This document shows positions 1 through 6,007 of a stretch of 8,298 nt of DNA, piece by piece. Position 1 is the stretch's first letter, and each line of letters begins with the position of its first letter. The stretch comes from a bacterium (GTDB lineage Bacteria > Krumholzibacteriota > Krumholzibacteriia > JACNKJ01). The notes below the pieces were generated by a model. That model did not search any database and had not been told where the DNA came from. It saw nothing but the letters and a program-made list of their open reading frames with translations. The stretch is taken from contig JACNKJ010000239.1 of the NCBI GenBank assembly GCA_014382085.1, forward strand, positions 1 through 8,298. The letters are read 5' to 3'. The translations under genes were made by a program, and so were the position numbers.

Positions 1-68
1 TCATAGAGAGTTATGAGTCTTAGATCATCATAGTAGTTAGTAAACGATACAGCACAAATATCATTAAA
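1..68. other. AT-rich gene-free segment after the HAD gene
   Basis: This segment has roughly 30 percent GC by hand count, far below the rest of the window, and contains stop codons in all frames. The composition changes abruptly at the stop codon of the minus-strand HAD gene. No hairpin followed by a T-run is visible for a terminator. The only symmetry is a weak 5-bp inverted repeat (TCATA/TATGA, 1-16). It could be the edge of an AT-rich island, a past insertion or deletion junction, or an ordinary intergenic gap cut by the window edge. Confidence 0.5.
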
Positions 69-650
69 CTAATCAAGTCCGAGGAAACCCAAGAGCCCGC
101 AATCAGATTTCATACCTGCAGCCTTACCCGTGGCCATGTCCACTCCGCTGTCTCCAATGAAAACGCAGTTAGCGGGATCCACACCTCGCCGCCTCGCGAC
201 CTCTAGGGTGGACGCGGGATCGGGTTTTACCTTCCATTCGGGCATCTGCCCCCAAACGGGTTCGAAAGGCCAGGCTGCGAAAAGGCGTGCGCACATTTCC
301 TGAGTCATGGCGTGAGGTTTGTTGCTTAGCACGGCCAAGCCCACACCTGCGCTAAGGAGCGCATCGAGGGTTTCGGGAATGCCGGGAAAAGGAAGGGTGT
401 TGTCGAACATGCGCGATGGATAGAGCTCTCGAAAATCCTGGACGAGATCGTCGGCGATCGCGTGATCGGCTTCAGGTATGACCCGTCGTGACAGAGCCAC
501 CACTCCGTTACCCACGAAGCGGCGATAATCGTCGAGGGAATGCTCAGGGTACCCGCGTGCCACGAGCACATCGTTCATGGTTAAGGCGATGTCGGCGATG
601 GTGTCGGCGAGAGTGCCGTCCAAATCGAAAATGGCCAGACCTGTAGTCAA
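69..650 (-). CDS. HAD-superfamily phosphatase, Gph (phosphoglycolate phosphatase)-like, short C-terminus
   Basis: This is a cytoplasmic HAD hydrolase of 193 aa. Motif I is FDLDGT with nucleophile D9 and general acid/base D11. Motif II is LSNKP with S109. The motif III lysine lies in the KPDP stretch (K142). Motif IV is GDSGVD with D167 and D171, which bind Mg2+. The segment between motifs I and II looks like the alpha-helical C1 cap typical of Gph and related phosphatases, which dephosphorylate 2-phosphoglycolate or similar small phosphoesters; the true substrate cannot be read from sequence. The start is TTG: an in-frame TGA lies three codons upstream, and GGTGA sits 6 nt before the TTG. Relatives usually run about 20-30 residues further, past a WGFR-like stretch; here the protein stops just after GLLGFLGLD, at the AT-rich boundary, so it may be trimmed. 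It lies 95 bp downstream of the activator gene on the same strand, possibly co-transcribed. Confidence 0.88.
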   Translation of the reverse strand: MTTGLAIFDLDGTLADTIADIALTMNDVLVARGYPEHSLDDYRRFVGNGVVALSRRVIPEADHAIADDLVQDFRELYPSRMFDNTLPFPGIPETLDALLSAGVGLAVLSNKPHAMTQEMCARLFAAWPFEPVWGQMPEWKVKPDPASTLEVARRRGVDPANCVFIGDSGVDMATGKAAGMKSDCGLLGFLGLD

Positions 651-676
651 ATCGTGTCACCGCTTTCAGGTTCAAC

Positions 677-682
677 ATCATA
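677..682 (-). promoter_or_regulatory. possible -10 element for the HAD gene
   Basis: On the minus strand this reads TATGAT (5 of 6 match to TATAAT), about 27 nt before the TTG start. The best -35-like hexamer (TTGAAC) lies 21 bp upstream, which is too far for a standard sigma-70 promoter. The HAD gene may therefore be read partly from its own start site and partly from the activator gene upstream. Weak evidence. Confidence 0.25.
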
Positions 683-704
683 ACGCGACGAAGTGGAAAC
701 GAGC

Positions 705-724
705 TTGTTCAATGAGTCGAACAA
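705..724. repeat. inverted repeat TTGTTC-N8-GAACAA between activator and HAD genes
   Basis: A perfect 6-bp inverted repeat with an 8-nt centre lies in the 95-bp gap between the two minus-strand genes. It has no T-tract in the minus direction, so it is not a convincing intrinsic terminator. It could be a weak RNA hairpin or a protein-binding dyad. Confidence 0.35.
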
Positions 725-745
725 CGGACAATCCAATCGTCCTAA

Positions 746-2167
746 TTATCGGTAGTCCTCTTTCCTGAGTTTCAATTTGCGCATTAGCCCGTAGAGCGCC
801 CGCTCGCTGAGTCCCGCTCGTGCGGCAGTCGCTTGAACCCGGCCTCCCGATTCCCTCAACACGCGATCGAGGTAGATGCGGTCGATCCGGTCAAGAGTTG
901 CCTCGCGCAGCTCCTTGAGCGTGTATCCAGAAATACCACCATCGAGTAGAAGTGGTGTTTCCCCGATCGACTCCGATTCCCGCTCCCCATCTGCCGGGAT
1001 CATTTTCCCTCCTATGGCCGAGGGAAGATCTTTTAATGTGATTTCATTCCCTTCGCAAAGCAGCACTGCGCGTTCGATCACGTTGATCAGTTCCCGGACG
1101 TTGCCCGGCCAGGTGTAGAGGAGCATCGCTTCCAGTGCGTCGGGGTGAATGCTCTCCACCTCTGTCCTGATTTGGGCCCGAAAGTGGTTAAGATAGCTTT
1201 CGACCAGGAAGGGGATGTCCTCACAGCGCTCCCTAAGGGATGGAAGCGTGAGAGTCACCACGGCAAGGCGAAAGTATAGATCGGCCCGGAATCGTTTTTC
1301 CGACACCTCGGTCTCGAGATCGCGATTGGAGGCGGCCATGATACGGACATCCACGGGAATCGATCGCTCCCCTCCGACCCGTTGGATGCGTCTTTCCTGT
1401 AACACTCGCAGCAACTTGACCTGAAGGTGCAGGGGCATTTCGCCAATCTCGTCCAGGAAGAGTGTTCCTCCATGGGCCAGCTCAAAATACCCACGCCTCG
1501 TTCGAGTCGCTCCCGTGAAGGCACCCTGCTCATGGCCGAAGAGCTCACTCTCAAGCAGGCTCTCGTGGAGGGCACCGCAGTTGACGGCAAGGAAGGGTCC
1601 ATCGCTTCGACGACCATCGTTGTGGATGGCCTGTGCCAAGCGTTCCTTTCCCACTCCTGTCTCACCTAGAATCAGCACCGAGCTTTCCGAGGTGGACACC
1701 CGTGATACCATTTCCATGAAGTGTTGCATCACTGTGCTGGTGGATTGGAAATCGCTCAGGCCGGACCGTGTATCCGAGCGCAATTGCTTGGACGAATTTT
1801 GCATGAGACGGCGAAGGATTGCTCCCAACACATCCAGAACATCCTCGTCGGGCAGACCCATGTGAAGCACGGCGATGCAACCTGAAGACAGGAGCGTGGC
1901 GCGCTCGCGGGCGTTTTCCTGGGGAGAGAACACCACGATCTCGGGTCTCTCAGGAAGACGTCTCAAAGACCGCACCCAGGCCGCGGGGTACTCGCCTAGG
2001 TGATCGCGGTGAATCAATACGAGATCAACATCCCCCTTCTTGAGGCGATCCCAAAAGCTCTTATCCCCGCAACTATGGACAATATCCACCGACAGGTTCT
2101 GACGGAAGTTTGCGAGCCTTTCGACTAAGCGATGATCGTCATCAACGATGAGGACACGAATCAGCAC
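746..2167 (-). CDS. sigma-54-dependent NtrC-family activator with degenerate receiver domain
   Basis: This 473-aa enhancer-binding protein has the order receiver (about 1-120), AAA+ domain (about 138-370), linker, Fis-type helix-turn-helix (about 423-470). The AAA+ part is intact: Walker A GETGVGKE (168-175), the sigma-54 contact loop GAFTGA (215-220), Walker B ending LDE (238-240), arginine-finger region FRADLYFRL (R294, R300) and WPGNVREL (353-360). It should therefore hydrolyse ATP and remodel sigma-54 RNA polymerase. The receiver keeps the acidic DDD near its start (9-11), but the phospho-acceptor position reads H53 (DLVLIH where relatives have DLVLLD), and the conserved lysine appears to be M103. 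Classical activation by phosphorylation is therefore unlikely, and no histidine kinase lies nearby. The start is GTG, with GGAGT 5-9 nt upstream. The C-terminal helices (GRVQATAARAGLSERALYG) are typical of DNA-binding Fis domains. A divergent sigma-54 promoter at 2321 is a likely target. Function class is certain; regulon is inferred. Confidence 0.95.
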   Translation of the reverse strand: MLIRVLIVDDDHRLVERLANFRQNLSVDIVHSCGDKSFWDRLKKGDVDLVLIHRDHLGEYPAAWVRSLRRLPERPEIVVFSPQENARERATLLSSGCIAVLHMGLPDEDVLDVLGAILRRLMQNSSKQLRSDTRSGLSDFQSTSTVMQHFMEMVSRVSTSESSVLILGETGVGKERLAQAIHNDGRRSDGPFLAVNCGALHESLLESELFGHEQGAFTGATRTRRGYFELAHGGTLFLDEIGEMPLHLQVKLLRVLQERRIQRVGGERSIPVDVRIMAASNRDLETEVSEKRFRADLYFRLAVVTLTLPSLRERCEDIPFLVESYLNHFRAQIRTEVESIHPDALEAMLLYTWPGNVRELINVIERAVLLCEGNEITLKDLPSAIGGKMIPADGERESESIGETPLLLDGGISGYTLKELREATLDRIDRIYLDRVLRESGGRVQATAARAGLSERALYGLMRKLKLRKEDYR

Positions 2168-2194
2168 AATAACTCCGTTTCTTTTCTTGGCAGT

Positions 2195-2223
2195 ATCTTA
2201 CTTCCGTTATTATCGGCATTCAA
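2195..2223 (-). promoter_or_regulatory. probable sigma-70 promoter of the activator gene
   Basis: On the minus strand, TTGAAT (2218-2223) and TAAGAT (2195-2200) are separated by exactly 17 bp, each matching consensus at 4 of 6 positions. This puts transcription start around 2188, about 20 nt before the GTG, leaving room for the GGAGT ribosome-binding site. It fits constitutive, sigma-70-type expression of the activator. Confidence 0.5.
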
Positions 2224-2249
2224 GTGCTGTTTTTTTGCGCCTCAGAATG

Positions 2250-2260
2250 ATCGGCCCGAT
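2250..2260. repeat. perfect inverted repeat ATCGGCCCGAT, candidate activator site
   Basis: This is a 5-1-5 perfect dyad lying 61-71 bp upstream of the -24 element of the sigma-54 promoter, between it and the divergent activator gene. Enhancer sites for NtrC-type proteins usually lie about 70-150 bp upstream, so position fits. The short arms and single occurrence leave the assignment open. Confidence 0.3.
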
Positions 2261-2284
2261 ACGCCCGCCCTAACTCTTTATTAA

Positions 2285-2298
2285 TCTTATAGATAAGA
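2285..2298. repeat. perfect inverted repeat TCTTAT-AG-ATAAGA
   Basis: A 6-2-6 perfect dyad ends 22 bp upstream of the -24 element. It is close for a looping enhancer but could bind the divergent activator or another regulator such as a bending protein. No second copy was found in the window. Confidence 0.35.
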
Positions 2299-2320
2299 AT
2301 GACCGTCGTGACACTCGATC

Positions 2321-2336
2321 TGGCACATTCGATGCG
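2321..2336 (+). promoter_or_regulatory. sigma-54 (RpoN) promoter, -24/-12 type
   Basis: The sequence is TGGCAC-ATTCG-ATGCG. It has a perfect -24 TGGCAC hexamer, the essential GG-N10-GC spacing, and TGC at -12 (consensus TTGCA/T). Transcription would start near 2347. It points away from the divergent sigma-54 activator gene, whose start is about 150 bp away, the classical arrangement for an activator and its target. Downstream lies a short structured unit ending in a hairpin terminator. Confidence 0.75.
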
Positions 2337-2349
2337 ATAATTGCATCGA
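2329..2349. repeat. inverted repeat TCGATGC-N7-GCATCGA overlapping the -12 element
   Basis: Perfect 7-bp arms span the -12 GC and the expected transcription start of the sigma-54 promoter. A protein bound here would block the polymerase, so it is a possible repressor operator. Because most of it lies upstream of the predicted start, it is unlikely to act as an RNA hairpin. Confidence 0.5.
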
Positions 2350-2424
2350 GGGAACCGGGTCCGAATGAAAATCCCATCCGAATCGAGCCGGCCCGGTGCT
2401 CGAGACGAGCCTAACAAGGAAGAA

Positions 2425-2508
2425 ATGAAAAGCAAGAAATCTAAGAAGCCGGCCAATCCCAGCAACAAACCGACTCAGAAGCCGGCTCCAAAGTCCCCCA
2501 AGCGCTAG
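2425..2508 (+). CDS. small Lys/Pro-rich basic protein (27 aa), unknown function
   Basis: This ORF starts MKSKKSKKPANP and ends KSPKR. It has 9 lysines, 1 arginine and 6 prolines, no acidic residue, and no hydrophobic residue beyond Met1 and alanine, so it should be disordered and strongly positive. AAGGA lies 4 nt upstream of the ATG, a usable ribosome-binding site. An in-frame ATG at 2365 would give a 47-aa form with a more acidic start (MKIPSESSRPGARDEPNKEE), but its SD match is poorly spaced and that ATG lies in a predicted RNA loop. The ORF sits between a sigma-54 promoter and a terminator. Its composition recalls lysine-rich histone-H1-like tails, which bind nucleic acid; that is analogy only. 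It might not be translated if the transcript acts as RNA. Confidence 0.45.
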   Translation: MKSKKSKKPANPSNKPTQKPAPKSPKR

Positions 2509-2552
2509 TCGCTTAGCGTGGGCCCTTCCGGTGCAATCGCGACCGGAATATC

Positions 2553-2584
2553 GAAGGCGGCTCAGTCGAGCCGCCTTCAATTTT
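2553..2584 (+). terminator. intrinsic terminator of the sigma-54 unit, shared with leuS
   Basis: A perfect 11-bp stem, GAAGGCGGCTC/GAGCCGCCTTC, has a 4-nt loop (AGTC) and is followed on the plus strand by AATTTT. The T-tract is short, but the stem is very stable. It lies 24 bp beyond the end of convergent leuS. In that direction there is no T-run, so for leuS it would act mainly as a 3'-end stabilising hairpin. Confidence 0.8.
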
Positions 2585-2607
2585 CCCATTTGCTCGGCTG
2601 AAGCTTG

Positions 2608-5025
2608 CTACTTCACCACCAAATTCACCAGCTTGCCCGGCACATAGATGGTCTTGACGATGCTCTTGCCCTCAAGCCAAGGCGCGAGCTTTTCACTGCT
2701 TTCCACCTTGGCCTTCACGGCGTCCTCGTCGGCATCGGCCGGCAGTTCGAAACTGTCGCGCAGCTTTCCGTTCACCTGCACCACAACCGTTACCGTTTCT
2801 TCGGCAAGCCACTTCTCGTCGAAGTCGGGCCAAGGAACGTAGGCAATGGTTTCTTCATGGCCGAGGCTGTGCCAGATTTCTTCTGCCAGATGCGGCGCGT
2901 AGGGCGCGAGCAAAAGGATGAATTTCTCCAGCGCTTCGCGGCTGCGCACTTTCTTCGGCATCATCTCGTTGACGAAGATCATCATCAGGCTGATGGCCGT
3001 GTTGAAACGAAGATCCTCGGTCATACGAGTGACCTCGGCGATGGTCCTGTGGAGCAGGCGCTGGGTCTCTTCGTCGGGAGCCACATCTTGCACGGCGGGA
3101 TGAAGGGCATCTTCCCCATCGTGGAAAAGGCGCCAGCTGCGATCGAGGAATCGATGGATACCTTCGATACCCGTAGTACTCCATGGCTTGTCGCGCTCAA
3201 GCGGCCCGAGGAACATGAGAAAGAGACGCAGTGAATCGCTTCCGTGATCGCGGATCACGTCATCGGGATTCACCACATTGCCTCGGCTCTTGCTCATCTT
3301 CTCGCCGTTTTCGCCCAGGATCATTCCCTGGTTTCGAAGTTTCTGGAAAGGCTCCTTGGTGGAGACGAGTCCGAGGTCGAAGAGCACCTTGTGCCAGAAA
3401 CGTGCGTAGAGCAGATGCAAAACCGCGTGCTCTGTGCCACCGAGGTAGAGATCCACCGGCAACCAATACTTCTCAAGATTCGAGTCCCAGGCCGCATCCG
3501 CATTCCCCGGATCGATGAAGCGCAAATAGTACCAGCAGCTTCCCGCCCACTGAGGCATGGTGTTGCTTTCCCGCTTGGCCTTCTGACCCGTGACGGGATC
3601 CTCAATATTGATCCACTCACTGATGGCCGCGAGGGGGCCCTCGCCGGTGCCGGCGGGATCGTACTTATCGACTTCGGGAAGCGTGAGAGGAAGCTCGTCC
3701 ACTTCCAGGGCACGAATGCTTCCGTCTTCAAGTCGATGCAAGGGATAGGGCTCGCCCCAGTAACGCTGGCGGCTGAAAAGCCAGTCGCGCAACTTGTACT
3801 GGATGCTGGCCTTGCCCAGATTCTTCTCTTCCAGCCAGGCGGTCATTTTCGCCTTGGCTTCATCCACGCTGAGACCGTCGAGGAACTCGCTGTTGATGGC
3901 CGGGCCCTCGCCCACATAGGCCTTGCCTTCCCATCCATCGGGAATCTGCACGGTGCGAATGATGGGCAAGTTGAATGTCTCGGCAAATTCCCAATCGCGC
4001 TCGTCCTGTCCGGGCACGGCCATGATGGCGCCAGTACCGTAACCCATCATCACGTAGTCGGCGATCCAAATGGGAATTCGCTCGTTGTTCGCCGGATTGA
4101 CCGCATAGCTACCCGTGAAGACGCCCGACTTTTCCTTGGACGACTGTCGATCCAAATCGCTTTTGCGTGCCGCCTCCGCGCAGTAACTCCTCACGTTTTC
4201 GCGACATTCCGCGTTGCAGAGATCGGCCACCCAGGGATGCTCGGGACTGAGCACCATGTAGGTTGCGCCAAAGAGCGTGTCGGGACGCGTGGTGAAGATG
4301 CGAAGTTTCCCTTCGCGCCCTTCCACCACGAAATCCACTTCCGCGCCTTCGCTGCGACCGATCCAGTTGCGCTGAAGGTCTTTGATGTAATCGGGCCAGT
4401 CCAGCTCGTCGAGATCCTCCAGAAGGCGCTCGGCGTACTCGGTGATTTTGAGCATCCACTGACGCATGGGACGGCGCACCACGGGATGCCCGCCGATCTC
4501 GCTCATGCCGTCCACCACTTCTTCGTTGGCCAACACCGTGCCGAGAGCGGGGCACCAGTTCACCGCGACCTCGGCCTCGTAGGCCAGGCCCTTCTTGTAG
4601 AGAAGGGTGAAGATCCACTGCGTCCACTTGTAGTACTTGGGATCGGTGGTGGAGACTTCCCTGTCCCAGTCGTAACTGAAGCCGAACATCTGAAGCTGAC
4701 GGCGGAAGGTGGCAATGTTCTTCTCGGTGGTTACCCGCGGATGAGTACCCGTCTTTACGGCGTAGTTTTCGGCGGGCAGGCCGAAGGCGTCCCATCCCAT
4801 GGGATGGAGCACATTGAATCCGCGCATGCGCTTGAAGCGCGAAACGATGTCGGTGGCCGTATAGCCCTCGGGATGCCCCACGTGCAGACCGTCGCCCGAG
4901 GGATAGGGAAACATGTCCAGCACGTAGTACTTGGGCTTGTCCCCGCCATCCTCAGCACGGAAAGTCTTGTGATCACTCCAGTACTGCTGCCACTTGGGCT
5001 CTATTTTTCCTGGATCGTAGGACAT
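2608..5025 (-). CDS. leuS: leucyl-tRNA synthetase
   Basis: This class I synthetase charges tRNA-Leu with leucine in the cytoplasm. At 805 aa it is full length for the shorter bacterial type. The HIGH signature is HVGH (48-51) within the PYPSGDGLHVGH stretch, and KMSKS is exact (576-580). The CP1 editing domain, which removes mischarged amino acids, is present: the threonine-rich TTRPDT region (245-250) and the conserved editing aspartate in DERD (D344) are intact. The tRNA-binding C-terminal part includes VVQVNGKLR and ends in NLVVK. The ATG start is preceded by GAGGA with 8 nt spacing. It is a single-gene unit, divergent from the secreted-protein operon and convergent with the sigma-54 unit. 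Its opposite strand has a long open frame (3244-5253), which is a coding shadow. Confidence 0.99.
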   Translation of the reverse strand: MSYDPGKIEPKWQQYWSDHKTFRAEDGGDKPKYYVLDMFPYPSGDGLHVGHPEGYTATDIVSRFKRMRGFNVLHPMGWDAFGLPAENYAVKTGTHPRVTTEKNIATFRRQLQMFGFSYDWDREVSTTDPKYYKWTQWIFTLLYKKGLAYEAEVAVNWCPALGTVLANEEVVDGMSEIGGHPVVRRPMRQWMLKITEYAERLLEDLDELDWPDYIKDLQRNWIGRSEGAEVDFVVEGREGKLRIFTTRPDTLFGATYMVLSPEHPWVADLCNAECRENVRSYCAEAARKSDLDRQSSKEKSGVFTGSYAVNPANNERIPIWIADYVMMGYGTGAIMAVPGQDERDWEFAETFNLPIIRTVQIPDGWEGKAYVGEGPAINSEFLDGLSVDEAKAKMTAWLEEKNLGKASIQYKLRDWLFSRQRYWGEPYPLHRLEDGSIRALEVDELPLTLPEVDKYDPAGTGEGPLAAISEWINIEDPVTGQKAKRESNTMPQWAGSCWYYLRFIDPGNADAAWDSNLEKYWLPVDLYLGGTEHAVLHLLYARFWHKVLFDLGLVSTKEPFQKLRNQGMILGENGEKMSKSRGNVVNPDDVIRDHGSDSLRLFLMFLGPLERDKPWSTTGIEGIHRFLDRSWRLFHDGEDALHPAVQDVAPDEETQRLLHRTIAEVTRMTEDLRFNTAISLMMIFVNEMMPKKVRSREALEKFILLLAPYAPHLAEEIWHSLGHEETIAYVPWPDFDEKWLAEETVTVVVQVNGKLRDSFELPADADEDAVKAKVESSEKLAPWLEGKSIVKTIYVPGKLVNLVVK

Positions 5026-5061
5026 GAGTTTTCCTCAGCGACGCTTGCGCGGTCGAATTTG

Positions 5062-5090
5062 TGGTCATGGAAGCCTGAAAAGTATATAAT
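5062..5090 (+). promoter_or_regulatory. probable sigma-70 promoter for the secreted-protein operon
   Basis: TGGTCA (5062-5067) and a perfect TATAAT (5085-5090) are separated by 17 bp. Transcription would start near 5097, giving a leader of about 295 nt before the first secreted-protein gene. The same AT-rich core read on the minus strand gives TATACT (5081-5086), a possible -10 for leuS, though no good leuS -35 is visible. The two promoters may overlap back to back. Confidence 0.45.
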
Positions 5091-5304
5091 TAGCCGGCCA
5101 AAGGGAAGTATTCCTTTGAAATCGGGACGAGGAACAGTGATGCGGACATTCACAGTACCTGCCTGCCCTTCTCGGCGGCCATCGCCGTCTGCGCCGATCT
5201 CACAAATTCAATTGAAAACTCACCGCGCACTTGGAGCAATTGCATCCGAGTAGAGGATTCGCATGTCCGCGAATAGCTCGAGAAAATCCTGGTCCCCTTT
5301 CCGC

Positions 5305-5360
5305 CGGGTCGGGGATTGGCCCCGAGTTCGGGTCGCCCGACGGGAAACATCGAAGACCCG
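5305..5360 (+). other. possible three-way RNA junction in the leader
   Basis: CGGGTC (5305-5310) can pair with GACCCG (5355-5360), enclosing two hairpins, GGGG-ATTGG-CCCC (5311-5323) and TCGGG-TCG-CCCGA (5328-5340). The element ends about 20 nt before the AGGAGG site of the first secreted-protein gene. Such a fold could regulate translation, but GC-rich sequence makes chance pairings common and alternative pairings exist (GGTCG 5307-5311 with CGACC 5361-5365). Confidence 0.3.
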
Positions 5361-5391
5361 CGACCGCCCCATAGCGGCATCAGGAGGAAGC

Positions 5392-5988
5392 ATGAATAGA
5401 CTGTTCGTCTTGTTCATCTGCCTGATCTTCACAGCCGTCCCGGTCGCAGCCTATCAGATCTTGCTAGACATCGATCTGGACGACGATCCTTACACTCTCA
5501 ACGAAAGCACTCCCGACGAATCGGCGCTGGTGCGAATGATCTTGGCCCCCGAAGCAGGAGGAGAGTGGATAACCTTCATTGAGTTCGGCCTCGGCGGAAC
5601 CTGTTGGTTCTGCTTCGAGGATTTCTTCCACATGTACGGCACCTATTGTGAACTCTTCGACTTCATCGAACCGTGGATCGAGCATCCCTTGTTCGGTTAC
5701 ACGGAAGTCGGTGGCGCCACTTGCATTGATTGTTGCGGAAACCCCGGCTACCACATCTTTTTCTATGCCGAGGTTGTAGATGGTGGGGTCTTCCTGGAAG
5801 AGTCCATTTTCATTCGCGACTTCATGGCCTGGGACATCGATCACGACATCTGCCAGGAACCGCCGCCGGACCTCATGGCCTTCCACAACGGCGTCGGCAA
5901 CGTCATTCTCCTAAGCGCGCCGGTTTCATCGGTGGAAGAATTTGAATCCATGTCGGCCAGCTGGGAACTGGTCAAGGCACTCTACTAA
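5392..5988 (+). CDS. secreted cysteine-rich protein, paralogue 1 (unknown function)
   Basis: This 198-aa protein starts with a clear signal peptide (MNRLFVLFICLIFTAVPVAA, predicted cut before Y21) and should be exported. The start follows a consensus AGGAGG with 4-nt spacing; an in-frame extension to 5263 is rejected. The mature part opens YQILLDIDLDDDPYT, an aspartate-rich run that might bind calcium. It has seven cysteines (71, 74, 86, 111, 114, 115, 154) in blocks CWFCF and CIDCCGNPGYH, suited to disulfides or metal binding; there is no CxxCH haem motif. Further conserved blocks are MEHPLFG-like (IEHPLFG), AWDID and EPPPDLMAF. A variable linker then leads to a terminal SASWELVKALY. The next gene is a paralogue, with about 90 of roughly 155 aligned residues identical by hand count. 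No known family recognised. Confidence 0.85.
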   Translation: MNRLFVLFICLIFTAVPVAAYQILLDIDLDDDPYTLNESTPDESALVRMILAPEAGGEWITFIEFGLGGTCWFCFEDFFHMYGTYCELFDFIEPWIEHPLFGYTEVGGATCIDCCGNPGYHIFFYAEVVDGGVFLEESIFIRDFMAWDIDHDICQEPPPDLMAFHNGVGNVILLSAPVSSVEEFESMSASWELVKALY

Positions 5989-6007
5989 TTCAACGAGAGG
6001 AGATCCT

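Larger units (their letters stand above)
2347..2584 (+). ncRNA. predicted short sigma-54-dependent structured transcript (about 240 nt)
   Basis: The boundaries follow from the sigma-54 promoter upstream and the hairpin terminator downstream. Hand folding finds a leader stem ACCGGGTC/GGCCCGGT (2354-2361 with 2390-2397, one G-U pair), an adjacent 5-bp hairpin GCTCG-AGA-CGAGC (2398-2410), then a ribosome-binding site and a basic small ORF. A hairpin CGCTA/TAGCG (2503-2518) follows at the stop codon, then TTCCGGT/ACCGGAA (2526-2548) and the terminator. The ORF is flanked on both sides by stable stems, so this may be an mRNA for a micropeptide, a regulatory RNA, or both. I do not recognise it as a known RNA family. 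Promoter and terminator are seen; function is unknown. Confidence 0.5.
5026..5391. other. gene-free leader between leuS and the secreted-protein operon
   Basis: This 366-bp gap holds divergent promoter elements near 5062-5090, a small dyad at 5100-5117 (AAAGG.../...CCTTT), a perfect palindrome TTCAATTGAA (5207-5216) and a GC-rich foldable region (5305-5360). An in-frame extension of the first secreted protein could begin at ATG 5263 (GAGG upstream), but it would bury the signal peptide behind 43 basic residues, so I treat it as untranslated leader. No tRNA or recognised riboswitch was seen. Confidence 0.5.

Noticed and set aside
2230..2236. Run of seven Ts considered as a terminator
   Set aside because: No stable stem precedes it on either strand, and it lies between divergent promoters, where a terminator is not expected.
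2220..2589. Two minus-strand frames (82 and 100 codons) across the sigma-54 unit, one with a hydrophobic start
   Set aside because: The hydrophobic stretch is simply the complement of the lysine-rich ORF, no good Shine-Dalgarno site precedes either, and both run through promoter and hairpin elements.
3244..5253. 669-codon open frame on the plus strand opposite leuS
   Set aside because: It is antisense to an intact leuS, its translation has no recognisable domain or signal peptide, and it starts with no ribosome-binding site. It is a shadow caused by codon bias in leuS.
5263..5391. In-frame N-terminal extension of the first secreted protein
   Set aside because: It would place 43 basic residues before a clear signal peptide, whereas AGGAGG sits 4 nt before the ATG at 5392.
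5942..6007. In-frame extension of the second secreted protein overlapping the first gene
   Set aside because: The ATG at 6008 has a strong ribosome-binding site and begins a typical signal peptide; the extension does not.
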